Shown here piece by piece: positions 35,701 through 45,895 of a stretch of DNA of 64,000 nt; position 1 is the first letter of the stretch, and each line of letters starts with the position of its first letter. A program made the translations under genes and the position numbers. The DNA lies in contig OY740769.1 of assembly GCA_963513935.1 (NCBI GenBank), positions 108,913,762 to 108,977,761 of the forward strand. Direction: 5' to 3'. The stretch comes from Aphrophora alni (taxonomy: Eukaryota > Arthropoda > Insecta > Hemiptera > Aphrophoridae). The notes below the pieces were generated by a model, which was not told the DNA's origin, did not search any database, and saw only the letters and a list, made by a program, of their open reading frames with translations.

Positions 35701-36816
35701 ATGGCGGCTCAATTTAGAATCGATGGAGAGGAATTTGAACCCCAAGGGGCCTTTGATGTCGTTTGTGAGCGACTTCGAGATTTGACCGCGGCAAATAGAA
35801 CTCTAACGGAAAGATTGGGGGGAATGGAAGTGGCAAATGCTTCCATGACGGATAGGTCTATCCAATTAGTAGATACGCGGTTAGAACTAGTTTCAGGTTT
35901 ACCGACATTTTTTGGGGATAAGGATAATGAGTCGATTACAGAATTTATCGACAAAATAAATTCGGCCGCGGTCCTGAGTAACTGGAATCCGCTCCAGAAG
36001 ATAACAGTTTTGAAATTTAAATTAACAGGACCCGCTAAGTCCTTTGTGACGACGGACCAGACGTGTGTAAACGCTACTACTTTCGAGGAACTTACGGAGG
36101 CTCTCGTAGCAAAATTTTCTAAAACCTGGCCCAAAACGTACTATTTAGAGCAACTAGGCCAGCTGAAACAAGGAAAATACGAAGCTGTAAAAGATTTTGC
36201 GGCGCGGATAACAACCATAAGCGACAAATTAATCACAGTAACGGGGAATGATTCAATAGACCGTTTTACAAAAAGCGAGGCGGACAAAAGATCACTAAAC
36301 ATTTTTTTGAACGGGTTGAGAGGGAAAATAGCGGATTATACTAAAAGTAAAAACCCACAGGAATTTAATAGGGCCCTCGACATTGCGGTAACCATGGACG
36401 AGGTCCAGAATCAATTGCTAGATAAGGGACTAAATCTACCAGACATAAAACAACCCTCAAGTAGGCACGAGAAATTTTGCGAGTCGTGTAAGAAAAGGGG
36501 TCATGTACTGCAAGAATGTAGGGGTCGCCAGCAAAACGCGGGAGGGCCGAGACAATTCCAACCGTACCAAAATGCATTTCAGATGGGAAACTTTAGGCCA
36601 TATATGAGTGTACCATATGGTCAATTAACACCCTTCCCGGTTCAAAGTAATCAAATGTATGCAGGGTGGGGACAAAATTTTAGGCCCAGGGGAGGAGCTC
36701 AAGTAAATAATCAAGGGAGGTTTCAAAATTATCGGGGAACAGGGCATGCTCAGAATAGGGGTAATTTAAATGGGCAAGGGATGAGCTACCGCGCCAATGC
36801 TCATCCCCAAAATTAA
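35701..36816 (+). CDS. gag: Gag of the Ty3/gypsy-type element
   Basis: 371 codons, intact, starting AAAATGGCG. The middle part has the retrotransposon gag pattern (SGLPTFFGDKDNESITEFID, then LKFKLTGPAKSF, and FLNGLRGKIADY), which would form the capsid. A CX2CX4HX4C zinc knuckle (CESCKKRGHVLQEC) lies around residues 260-273, followed by a Gly/Gln/Asn/Arg-rich nucleic-acid-binding tail. The reading frame of the protease overlaps its end, so a -1 frame change would be needed to make Gag-Pro. The frame is undamaged, consistent with recent activity. It could supply particles for itself or partners. Confidence 0.9.
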   Translation: MAAQFRIDGEEFEPQGAFDVVCERLRDLTAANRTLTERLGGMEVANASMTDRSIQLVDTRLELVSGLPTFFGDKDNESITEFIDKINSAAVLSNWNPLQKITVLKFKLTGPAKSFVTTDQTCVNATTFEELTEALVAKFSKTWPKTYYLEQLGQLKQGKYEAVKDFAARITTISDKLITVTGNDSIDRFTKSEADKRSLNIFLNGLRGKIADYTKSKNPQEFNRALDIAVTMDEVQNQLLDKGLNLPDIKQPSSRHEKFCESCKKRGHVLQECRGRQQNAGGPRQFQPYQNAFQMGNFRPYMSVPYGQLTPFPVQSNQMYAGWGQNFRPRGGAQVNNQGRFQNYRGTGHAQNRGNLNGQGMSYRANAHPQN

Positions 36817-37817
36817 GAGGGTATCCATACGAACCCCACAGCAAGGCGCACGCGATAGTACCGGTCACAAAAATTAAAAAAGGGGAAAGGACGGATGTCG
36901 CAGTTTTCGGGAAAATCGAAGGGAAATTTGGACGAATTTTAATAGACTCAGGGGCCGAGGTTAGCCTGGTAAATAGAAACGTATCCAAGTCAAAAATATA
37001 CAATCCAGAGGTGACAGTAGAGGGGGTAACGGGAAGAACTTTAAACATTATAGGAACTCAAACTAATGAAGTAGAAATTCTTAATTACAAAATCAAAGCT
37101 AAATTCCAAATTTGCGAATTACCAGGAGGTTACATGGCTGTCCTGGGGACCGATATTTTAAGACAAATGGGCGTAATAATTAATATGAGAGATAACACGA
37201 TTATTATGGGAAGTACGACGATAGGTATGGCGGGATTCGATAATGCGAACGGCCGGAAAATAAGGGGAAACCATAACTCGAAGGGCAATTCAGTACCCGC
37301 GGTAGGGACAAGAAAGGAGAAAATAAAATCGGACAGACGGGAAGTTAGTAATTCAAACGGGGGGACGAAACTCATTAATACGAAATTTAAAAATAAAAAA
37401 AGGAACGGAAAACAAGAAAAATGTGGAAAACGGACACCAAAAAAACCGTCCAAATCGGAAATTTTGAAAGGGCAAAAAGAGCATTTGGAATATATAAAAT
37501 CATTACACTTAAATTCGAAATTGAATAAAAGCCTAGAATCACGGAAATATACACTTTTCTGTAGCGCGAACGAGATTATACCGGCGCGCAGTGAAATGAT
37601 TATTAGATTAATGGTACGGGGGTCTAGGAATGAGACATATACAGATTCAAAAAACATAAGGGAACTTAAAAATCGGGAAGTTTATATTGAACCGATGGAA
37701 AACATTTCAAAAGGTATTTTAGGCGCCTTTGCTGTGGTGACTATGGGGACGTCTAATAAATGTATTTATAAAATAGCAAATTTAGCGAACGTGTACATTA
37801 CTATTAATCTTTTTTAA
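36780..37817 (+). CDS. Protease and truncated pol of the Ty3/gypsy-type element
   Basis: This frame, shifted by -1 from gag, is open through the gag stop. It has a retropepsin site ILIDSGAEVSLV at about 36933-36968, the ILG-like VLGTDILRQMGV near 37141, then a Lys-rich linker and the pre-RT region with ANEIIPARSEMII near 37566. In normal pol the reverse transcriptase follows here, but the frame ends at 37817 with VYITINLF. An ATG at 37011 exists but lies inside the protease fold, so translation probably enters from gag. I found no standard slippery heptamer. No RT, RNase H or integrase motif is present downstream. Confidence 0.85.
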   Translation, partial: DELPRQCSSPKLRGYPYEPHSKAHAIVPVTKIKKGERTDVAVFGKIEGKFGRILIDSGAEVSLVNRNVSKSKIYNPEVTVEGVTGRTLNIIGTQTNEVEILNYKIKAKFQICELPGGYMAVLGTDILRQMGVIINMRDNTIIMGSTTIGMAGFDNANGRKIRGNHNSKGNSVPAVGTRKEKIKSDRREVSNSNGGTKLINTKFKNKKRNGKQEKCGKRTPKKPSKSEILKGQKEHLEYIKSLHLNSKLNKSLESRKYTLFCSANEIIPARSEMIIRLMVRGSRNETYTDSKNIRELKNREVYIEPMENISKGILGAFAVVTMGTSNKCIYKIANLANVYITINLF

Positions 37818-39660
37818 ACGGGACATTGTAGAAATTTAAAATAGCATAAGACTATAGTATATAGAAAAAATAATAATAATAATTTTTTTTTAATAATTGA
37901 AATTAACACTCTTTTTGTGTGTTTAGAGATGGAAGGGGACATGTCGGCACTGGAGAACCAGTCAGTGACCTTCAAAGTACTGCATCTCCGACATCAAGGG
38001 CATAAATAATTTTTTTTTTCTCTCAAAATCAGTTTAATTTTACACTTCTATCATAAACAAGTTAATGGTCTATTCCAACATCGGTACGAATGGTAAGTAT
38101 TAACTTACTTTAAAGCAAAAACTAAACTAGGTCTTACATTTTTTTACAGGTAACGTTGGAACCAGTATCATCAACACTCAACAACCAGCGAGCCATCATC
38201 AACACTCAACCAGCATCATCAACACTCTTACACTCAACCAACAGCAACCAACACCAGCGCCTCAACACCTATACACCACTTGGAAAAAAAAAAACGCGAA
38301 TAATTATGTTCTTACCTGTTTTATTGTAATCCTTTTTTAAAATTATGTATAACTAATTCTAATTTTTTTTTACTAATTTATTTTTGGAAATGACCATTCA
38401 ACTTTAAAACTTTAAAACAATTTTTTTTATTATACTAAAGCAAATGTAATTTTATATTGAAAAAGAAAAGACATAACGGTGTACAATAATTAATTATGGG
38501 ACGCGCGTGAATGGAAAATTATGTTTTATAAGAATTTTTTTTTAAGCAAGTGATAGTTGCAAATTAAAAAAAAAAAATAAATAAATAATAATAATAATAA
38601 ATAAATAAATAAAAGATAGTTAACAATCTGTAAAGAGGAATTATGATTTTACTTAAGAAATATTTTTAATAACGGGATCATGGGACACGAAATGAGAATT
38701 CAGTTAGAAAAACAAGGGGGAAGTATAATATTATAAATATTTATTTTTATGTTCGCAACCAAAATGTTGTGAACGCATCTGGGGTCATGAGAAAGTGTGC
38801 TTCTGTTATAATTAAGTTACTATTTCATAGTAGAAAGTTTTTTTTTCTTTTTCTCTTTTTCTCTCTTAGGATAACACCATGGTAGATTTCGGGGGCGGGT
38901 CTGTAGTGGGGAAATAGACGTAAAGATGTCACCATCATGCCAGCAATAGTTGTTATAGAGGCCTAGTGCCTTTATCCAAAAGGACAAGGCACGGAAGGGA
39001 CCCAAAGGGTGCCCTTCAATTGTTAACAAACCAAACACCAATTTAGAGTAACAGCAAAGTGCTGTAAGGTTGCCCATGCAGAAACCGAGCATCCCCACAA
39101 TGAAGCCATGGTGATTTTTAATCCTATAACAGATACATTTTGAATACATAATTTAAGTCTGAATAAAATATTGAAATTTTAATGATTGTAAGCAAAGCAA
39201 TCAAAAGAAAGTAACAGAAGAACACTTCTCTCTTTAAGACCGCAGATGCGCACCCAGGGTGGTAAAACACAACAAAATTTTATTTTCGTTTTCGTTTTTA
39301 ATTCAAGGGGGGTAAATACATTGTCAAAATTTAAAAGACGCCTAAATGGACACTCATTTCGTTTTACATCAATCAATTTTTATAATAAGAAGGGGCAATA
39401 GTAGCTAGGAGACCATATTGTCTTCACCTATTTGCAGATTGCTAACTGATTTCAAAACTTTAATTAAGGCGCATGGGGACTTTGAAAGCATTTGGCAGCA
39501 ATGAATTGACCTCACGTTCGTATTTTCTCTTTCTTCTTTCAAAATTTAAAGAAATCTTGTAGTATATTTTTGGCGATTTTTTAAAATTTATTTTTTCTTA
39601 TGAGTGGAGTGTCACATTAGCCACCACTTTACAGCGAGCCGAGTGGTGCGGCTCGAATTG
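37818..39660 (+). other. Non-coding 3' part of the gypsy-type element
   Basis: This is where RT, RNase H and integrase would be. Instead there is AT-rich sequence, a 26-codon frame at 37929-38009 beginning right after a splice-acceptor-like GTGTGTTTAG, a possible 57-nt intron (38093-38149, GTAAGT...TTTTTTACAG), and a CA-rich block of CATCATCAACACTCA-type repeats at 38160-38250. A GC-richer block at 38870-39120 has no recognisable protein in any frame. Confidence 0.6.
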
Positions 39661-39675
39661 TATGGAGGGGGGTGA
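39661..39675 (+). other. Polypurine tract of the gypsy-type element
   Basis: TATGGAGGGGGGTGA abuts the 3' LTR and would prime plus-strand synthesis. Confidence 0.75.
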
Positions 39676-40216
39676 TGTGGCCCAGCCAAGGAGCCCACCA
39701 AACCAAAATCCTAATAATAATAAATTAGAATATAATGAAAAGGAATTTTTAATTAAAATATGAATTGCACTTGCGGTTTTGATGAGCAGTGCAATATGAC
39801 GTAGAAGAAGGGGAGGGGAGAGACGAGGAGTGGAGGCCTTGAGCTAGCGAGCCTACAGTTAGTCTTTTTCCGAGAGTCTGGCGCGAGTCTTGTCCGAGAG
39901 CCGCTAGACGGAAGACCGCCACGGGACGAGGTCAGTCCATTTTTCGGCCACGTGCTATTAAATTCATCGGTATGCTTTTCGGCCACTTTTAAGGCATAGT
40001 CTTACCGTTATGTCTTTCTCTTAAATTATAATCAAATTCTGTATTCTTTAATTCGGCCATATAAATAAATATAATATTTAATTTCACTTGCGTTGCGTGC
40101 GTTCATTAGCGTCCTAACCCGACTCCTTGGCCCATCCTGACAAGATTCGGCTAAGTGTACGCGGTCTCCAGCCAGCCGGGGCTTCCAGCTGGTCAAAAGA
40201 AGTGGAGACGGTCACA
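39676..40216 (+). repeat. 3' LTR of the gypsy-type element
   Basis: 541 bp, same as the 5' LTR except for C at 40186. Confidence 0.95.
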
Positions 40217-40313
40217 GTCGCATTTTTAAATAGTTACAATTGTCGCCCAACTCTTGGGGCTTTTAATATATAAAGTAGTTTTTCCCTTCATTGGTCATTT
40301 TTAAATAGTTACA

Positions 40314-41370
40314 GTACTTTGCCTTTAGATAACCACCTAACCTCTGTATGGTAAAGCAAATTGCAGTGTTGTGCCCCCATATCTTCACAAATGACTCGAA
40401 ACAATCGAGTCTGCAACGCTTTTCCTTTAATAGAATTTACAATGTTAATAATAGTATTTAGAACTTGACTGTATTCTTGTGGCAAGGTTTTGGATGCAAG
40501 ATCTTGGCGATGGAGAAAGCAATGCATCCAAGAAGCGTTTGGCATCTGTTCTTTCAGTCTAGCAATAAATCCACTCTTCGCACCTGCCATGGCTTTTGCT
40601 CCGTCACTACAAATAGCGACGCATTTTTGTGCCCAATCGATATTCATATCTTGTGTAGCTTCAAGGAACATGTTATGCAAGCACTGGCCTGTAGTATTTT
40701 TGGGAAGTGTCTTGCAAAATAGTATTTCTTCCGTTAATATTTCATTGGATTCAAAACGCACAAAAGCTACAAACTGCGCACAACCCGCGATATCTGTTGA
40801 TTCATCAAATTGCAAGGAAATAAAAGAACTTTTCTTCACTTTTTCTATAACTTGATCAAGAATGTCAGTCGCCATATTGCTTATCCTGCGTTGAATGGTA
40901 TTGTCAGACAGAGGTATACTTTTTAGCTTTTTGAACTCTTCCTTGCCAAACATGATCTCTGCTATATCTAAAGCCGCTGGTAAAATCAAATTTTCGGCAA
41001 TACTGTGAGGTTTTCCTGCTTTAGCCACACGAAAAGCTATTCGATAACTAGCGAGCAATGCTTTTTCATTTAGGTTGGACATTTGTCCTATAGCAGTTTT
41101 TTGATGTTCAAGAGCTTTTAATTTTCGCTCAAAAAATTCCACGGGTTTATTCTTTTCATTAGGATGTTTTGTGTTTAGGTGGCGTACCAACTTCGATGGC
41201 TTCATGCTTTCTCATGACAAAATGTCAAAGCAAATTACGCACTGCGGTTTATTCTCAATCACAGTAAACCCATATTTCAAATAATTGTCGTCATAAAGAC
41301 GTTTTTTCAGAATTCCACAACTCCAGATAGACGTTGATGGTTCTGATGATCTTTTCAGGAATTTATCCAT
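40314..41370 (-). pseudogene. hAT transposase, BED finger and catalytic N-terminal part
   Basis: Starts MDKFLKRSSEPSTSIW at 41370. A BED-type zinc finger follows (CVICFDIL, then KLVRHLNTKH) and carries the only break in this part, a TGA at 41212-41214. The next 298 codons are intact: SLQFDESTDIAGCAQF contains the first catalytic Asp, CSDGAKAMAGAKSGF and MPNASWMHCFLHRQDLASKT are the conserved ZBED5/FAM200-like blocks, and EVRWLSKGKVL ends at the insertion. The gene is 352 codons to the break. Close spacing of conserved blocks and one lesion suggest a fairly young copy. Confidence 0.9.
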
Positions 41371-41604
41371 TTTCAATTATAACAACTCAAATAATTACGT
41401 ACCGTCGTACCGTAAAACGCACGTGTCTTACGCTCACAAATCACTCTACAAGTCTACAATTACTCCAACTGCAAAGCACCTTACACAAAGTTCGTATAAC
41501 ACTGTAGTTTTACTTTCGAATCGTTTCACTTATCGCAGTCTTGCTTCCGATTCCACTTGCTTTGCTGTCTTGCACTCAACTGCCATGGCCGCGGTCGACC
41601 GCAC

Positions 41605-41612
41605 TATTTATA
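41605..41612 (-). promoter_or_regulatory. TATA box upstream of the hAT transposase
   Basis: TATAAATA on the minus strand, 235 bp before the transposase ATG and within a G/C-rich leader. A plausible internal promoter of the transposon. Confidence 0.45.
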
Positions 41613-42118
41613 GGACAGCGCGTTCTAGCGAGAATAATCTTGAAGCATAACGAAACGTCTCGAAACTTGTGGATATTTCGCGGACTACCAGCGCCATCTG
41701 TTGGTAACACTCGGAACCTGTGCTAGTTCCAAGTGCTACTAACAAACAGATAGCGCTGAGAGTCTCAATAAACATAATAATATGTTTGTATTTGTTTGTT
41801 AGTTATCAATTGTGGGGTTTATCAACAGTTATCAACTGTAGGTCCACGGCCTGGAGGACGAGTTCTACGAACTTGGTACCAGATTGCCGAAATTGAAAAA
41901 AAGTTATCAATTGGCCACGTATTCGATTTAAAATTATATGTTTTATGTACTTAATTTAATATTTATATCTGAATCCTAATAACGCAAATGCCTAAAAGTT
42001 ATGTATAGATAGAATAATTAATGAAATATTTTTAATATACATGAAAAAAGGGTCGGGGGTCGCGAAATATTTTTTGATACTAGGGGGGTCGTGTCATGAA
42101 AAAGGTTGAAAAACACTG

Positions 42119-42439
42119 ATTTAAATAATTATTGAAAATTTGTCTCTAAAGTTAATGAACGTATCTTTAGTGAATTTTTACATTTAATAAATTCAAATTG
42201 GATAAGTGGAAAAAATAAATTTTATTAAAATATTTCAAAGTTTAGTTTTTATGATTTTTTTTTTCTATTATTTTTGAGAAAATGGATAATAAGCTGATAG
42301 ATTTAAGATTGTCTACTTTTATAGTTACATTTTTTAAACATTAGAATGACTACGCTTGATTTTAACTTGTTTGGAAAAATTCTGCTACAAAAACTTAAAT
42401 TCACTATATGAGTTAAAATTAGTGGTTAATAGGTAGTGA
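42119..42439. other. AT-rich flank of the hAT element
   Basis: No gene. ATTTAAAT begins directly outside the hAT end and may be half of its 8-bp target duplication. Confidence 0.4.
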
Positions 42440-42665
42440 TATAATCTTAATTAATTCAACAGTAAATTTGTCATAACCAGGCGATTTTTTATTTTTCAAA
42501 CCATTTATAGCTTTTGAAATTTTATTCTATTATTGAAGTTATAAAGAAGGGATCTAAATTGGTGTTCAAACAAGACATAGAACCAGACTGTACTCCCAAT
42601 CAGTTGTAATGCTCAGATTGTACACTGATAAAGTATTTATTGAGTTCATCTGCAACAATGTTTGC
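42440..42665 (-). pseudogene. Jockey-type reverse-transcriptase N-terminal fragment
   Basis: On the minus strand the sequence reads ELNKYFISV, then in another frame NGLKNKKSPGYDKFTVELIK, the pattern that opens Jockey-type reverse transcriptases (usually ..SLKN.KS.G.DGIS.KL.K). It is broken by frame changes and ends abruptly at both sides. Confidence 0.65.
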
Positions 42666-43148
42666 TTCCGTAAAATGCTACTGTTATCTAATTCTATCTT
42701 ATCTATATTTTGTTAAATATAATGATCTAAACAAGACATAACTGTTAATTTCTAAAACTTTTCTACAGAAGTATTTATCTGAAGAAAAGTAATTCCAGAT
42801 TCATAACTTTTTGATGCTTCATTTATATCAATTAAAACCTTTTCAAGGATCATAGGGTTTTAGAAAAACAAAACAAAAATTATTTACATAAAAATTACAC
42901 GGTTTTGTTCCCATAGATTTTGTTTTAAGCTTGACAAATCTTCATTTAACTTGTATATAAGCATCCATGTAAATTAGAGTATAATAAAAACAGTAGTCAG
43001 AACTAAAACCTATACGGTGGAAGTAAGGAATGTCCCTTTCATTCCATGATTTATACACATCGATGAGCAGAGAATTACAAGAACAATATACTGATTGTGT
43101 TAAATTAAAACATCCAAGGAGTGAGGATGTAGACTCACTAGTATTTAC
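42666..43148. other. Intron sequence before the REJ exon
   Basis: AT-rich; no gene seen. Confidence 0.5.
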
Positions 43149-43343
43149 CTGTGGAAGGTTCCCCTGCATAAAATTCATAGTTCAGTCCAGTGATGTCATT
43201 CTTCTTAGCAGTAAAATTTTGGCAAACTATATCAAAGAATGATGTAGCAGCAACACCAGACTCGGGACTGATTGAGCAATTCCCACCTTCAGGAGAGTGA
43301 TCAGTTAATACTGTGATGCTAGATTGTGCTTCTGAACCAACAA
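43149..43343 (-). CDS. PKD1/REJ-like host gene, exon with REJ cysteine block
   Basis: A 195-bp exon with acceptor TTTTGTATTTTAG and donor CACAG|GTAAAT. It enters with two bases of a codon and leaves with one, matching the exons at 52864 and 11534. The 64 full codons include SPEGGNCSISPESGVAATSF and the later YEFYAG, the most recognisable part of the REJ domain (usual form PP.GG.C.V.P..G.AL.T.F...C......L.YEF), with both conserved Cys present. It lies between a 9.5-kb and a 31.5-kb intron. Extracellular in polycystin-1-type receptors, where REJ lies N-terminal to GAIN/GPS and the membrane part. Confidence 0.88.
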
Positions 43344-43629
43344 CTAAAATACAAAATTATTACCATATTTAACATTTACCAGAGTTACCAAAAAAAAAAA
43401 GATCATTATTAATTAATGTATTATTATGATTGACATATGTATCTATGCAGATGAAAACTAAAGAAGTTTTTATGTAAAACTACCGAATAAGACATTATAT
43501 AGACAAATATCTTAGTTACAGTATTTAAATAGAATCTCTTTAAAAGACTTAGCTCATAATCCAGGATAAATAGTTACATCAATTTGGATTTTATAATAAA
43601 CTCTCAACAATACATTAGGTGCATCAGAT

Positions 43630-44320
43630 AACGAATACAAATGAAATGTGTTCTGCAATAATTTGAGATATTACTCAAGCTTTTGATTATGTCCGAAATT
43701 ATTGTCTTAATGACAAATTAAAACTGAAACTACCCAAAAATATAACGAATTATTTAAATCATATTCAACAGATAGTCATTCCAGAGTTTAGATTGAAACC
43801 GAATATTCTAATCTTCGGAAGATCAAATTTTGAGTACATCAATGCAGAGACCTTGAATAAACTGTATACTTTATACAGTTCTACCTCAAGAAAATTCACA
43901 CTGTTTACGGATAATGCTGCTTATTGACAATAGGTTAAGAAGCAGTAGTGAATATTTGAACTAATAAATGGTGCATTAAAGTAAATGATTTAAAATCACT
44001 GCAATTGAACTTTAAAATTTAAAATGATAATTACAAACCAAAGATCTTTAATCAACAAATAGCGCCTTACGAGAGGAGTGCAAAATATCTATGAATCACA
44101 ATGTATGTTAAGTTACGTTGGAAAAGAACCTGTAAGGAAAATGTTTGAAATAAGTGGTATTCAAGTAAAGAAAATGTATTGGTTAATTGGAAGATCTTAA
44201 ATATCAGTACTTAATTAACTGCTATTAAAGAATGTGTTATAGTAATATGGCTGTACCAGTACTTAGAAAACTAACATGAAATTATACAGACTTTCCAAAA
44301 AATTACTATGGACATGAGTG
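43630..44320 (+). pseudogene. Jockey-type reverse-transcriptase C-terminal part, heavily decayed
   Basis: Pieces in changing frames match the Jockey palm-thumb order: KLKLPKNITN-like, EYSNLRKIK, LNKLYTLYSS, the catalytic block now reading FTLFTDNAA instead of TFADDTA, APYERSAKYL and KENVLVNWK. Both catalytic Asp of the usual FADD are disturbed. Stops are frequent. It faces opposite to the N-terminal Jockey piece at 42440 and may be a different copy. Confidence 0.65.
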
Positions 44321-44742
44321 AGTCCCCCTTGGTATGTTAGTAACAACAATTTAAGATTAGACAATTCAATAATGTTAGTAACAATTCATCAAGATTTAAA
44401 GAAGAAATCCATTGAATTTGAAACAAAATAACAAGGCTAAAAAAACTAAATGTATCAATAATTAATTACGACTTGACCAATACTAAATGTTAAAGTACTT
44501 CAACTGGTAAACAATTCAGAACTAGTACAGTGTTAGGAATAAGGATAGTTTTAGTTAGGAATATAGTCAGTTCTTTTTAGGAACACAGTATGACAACAAT
44601 TATTGTGACAGACCTGGAAAAATGATGAAATTGCTTACCTTGCAAGCAAGGCAGACGTCATTGATGCTACAAAGACATATAAACCCTTGGGTGGGAAAAA
44701 ACTTGGTCAGTGGGAATCGAGGGAAGTGCTGCAGGAATTTTT

Positions 44743-44945
44743 GAAGATAGCCAGACGGACTTGGCGAGTAAGAGAATCCTGGGAGCATAATTCTGGAAGA
44801 TAGCCAGACGGACTTGGCGAGTACGAGAATCCTGGGAGCATAATTCTAGAAGATAGCCAACGGACTTGGCGAGTAAGAGAATCCTGGGAGCATAATTCTG
44901 GAAGATAGCCAGACGGACTTGGCGAGTAAGAAAATCCTGGGAGTA
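44743..44945. repeat. 53-bp minisatellite
   Basis: Nearly four head-to-tail copies begin at 44743, 44796, 44849 and 44901. The unit starts GAAGATAGCCAGACGGACTT and ends GGGAGCATAATTCTG; copy 3 lacks one base. On the minus strand it gives overlapping repeat-coded frames, which are not genes. Confidence 0.92.
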
Positions 44946-45789
44946 TTGAGACTTCAGATGAGCATCCATGAATGGCAAGCAGGGTGAGCAAACTTCGTGT
45001 CTAAACTTTGTAATTATTTCAGACACAAGTAATAATAAAATATAACGTAGAATCAGATCTGTGAGTCACAATAATTAGAGTCATTCTGCATTAATAGTAG
45101 TAATAAAGATATTGTATTATTATAATAAGATAGGAGATAGTCATTGTTAATAAAAATTAATTAGTATACTGAACCACTGATTTGATGATTTTTGATAAAA
45201 ATTAAGAACCCAAGCAGCTTTCAGGGGCCGTTCCTAACAACAGGCCTCAAAGTTTAAGTAAAGAAATGTTAGTAAGTAATAAAGTATTGCACGGATTTAA
45301 GTTTTGCTACTCTAACTTACCTCTATAACACGATTGGAGAATAAACTTAAATAATCGACAAGATTAATTAATAGTAGTAATTTTTTTTTTTTTTTTAATT
45401 AATAATTATTTTAGAATCTAATTATTAAATCTAGAAATATATGTACAAAAATGAAATTTATGCTCATAGAATATTAAGAATTAGCAGATACATTCTGTAA
45501 TCCAAAAGAGCTCACTTCATGAATAAAATATATTTTTAAATCATTACCAGGTAATTTCATGTTTATTTTTACATTCAATAAATATAAGAGGTAAACATAA
45601 TTCTTTAACAGGGTTAATAAAAAACTATTAAATAACTTAAACAGTACCACAAAAGTATTTTAATTTTATTATCAAAACTATTTTGACTAAAAATCAACAC
45701 AAATATTATATTTGTGTATTATTGTAGGAGAGAGGGGAGATTTTATAGCGACATTTTACACACAAGATATATTTATTAAATAATGAAAC
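44946..45789. other. Gene-free stretch
   Basis: AT-rich, with a T-run at 45381-45396; nothing recognisable. Confidence 0.5.
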
Positions 45790-45895
45790 TGTAATTCTTA
45801 TTGAGAAAGCATTGAGAGCTGAGTGTGAGTTCTTTGGCACAAACCTTTTTCTAAACCTGCATGATAAACATCAGCCATTTAGTTGATTGTGAGTC
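45790..45895. repeat. Left copy of a 106-bp target-site duplication
   Basis: Repeated at 50259-50364 with three differences seen (in the stretch GGCACAAACCTTTTTC versus GGCAGAAATCTTTGTC). It flanks the non-LTR element exactly. Confidence 0.92.

Larger units (their letters stand above)
34581..40216 (+). mobile_element. Ty3/gypsy-type element with gag and protease only, TSD GTCG
   Basis: 5636 bp with 541-bp LTRs (34581-35121 and 39676-40216) that differ at one site seen (T at 35091, C at 40186). GTCG at 34577-34580 and 40217-40220 is the 4-bp target duplication. The parts are a leucine-tRNA primer site, gag, a protease in the -1 frame, then 1.86 kb without reverse transcriptase, RNase H or integrase, a purine tract and the 3' LTR. 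It must depend on another element's enzymes. The near-identical LTRs make it the youngest insertion in the stack. Confidence 0.93.
33129..40313 (+). mobile_element. LTR-like family copy D (long form) interrupted by a gypsy element, TSD GTAC
   Basis: Left part 33129-34580, right part 40221-40313. GTAC at 33125-33128 and 40314-40317 is the duplication, confirmed because the split hAT gene reads in frame across it. Near the right end the terminal 18 bp (CATTTTTAAATAGTTACA) occurs twice, at 40221-40238 and 40296-40313, round a 57-bp segment containing TGTCGCCCAACTCTTGGGGC (40241-40260). GGCGCCCATAAAGCTG is near 34481. Without the nested element it is about 1545 bp. Confidence 0.9.
32949..42118 (-). 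mobile_element. hAT (ZBED5-like/Buster-type) transposon, twice interrupted
   Basis: The 5' end on the minus strand is CAGTGTTTTTCAACCTTT at 42118, a typical hAT terminus, followed by a 750-bp leader with a TATA box and a BED-type transposase gene starting at 41370. LTR-like copy D splits the gene at 40314/33128. The other terminus was not found: coding ends at 32964 and the element seems truncated near the AT repeat at 32900. Confidence 0.85.

Noticed and set aside
37130..37657. 175-codon minus-strand frame
   Set aside because: Shadow of the intact protease/pol frame on the plus strand.
38820..39149. 109-codon minus-strand frame in the gypsy-type element
   Set aside because: No motif, low-complexity start, opposite to element transcription; I could not support a gene or an env remnant.
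44743..44945. Possible CRISPR-like array
   Set aside because: Units are head-to-tail without unique spacers; the setting is eukaryotic.
44600..45026. Overlapping minus-strand repeat-coded frames
   Set aside because: They arise from the 53-bp minisatellite being open in several frames.
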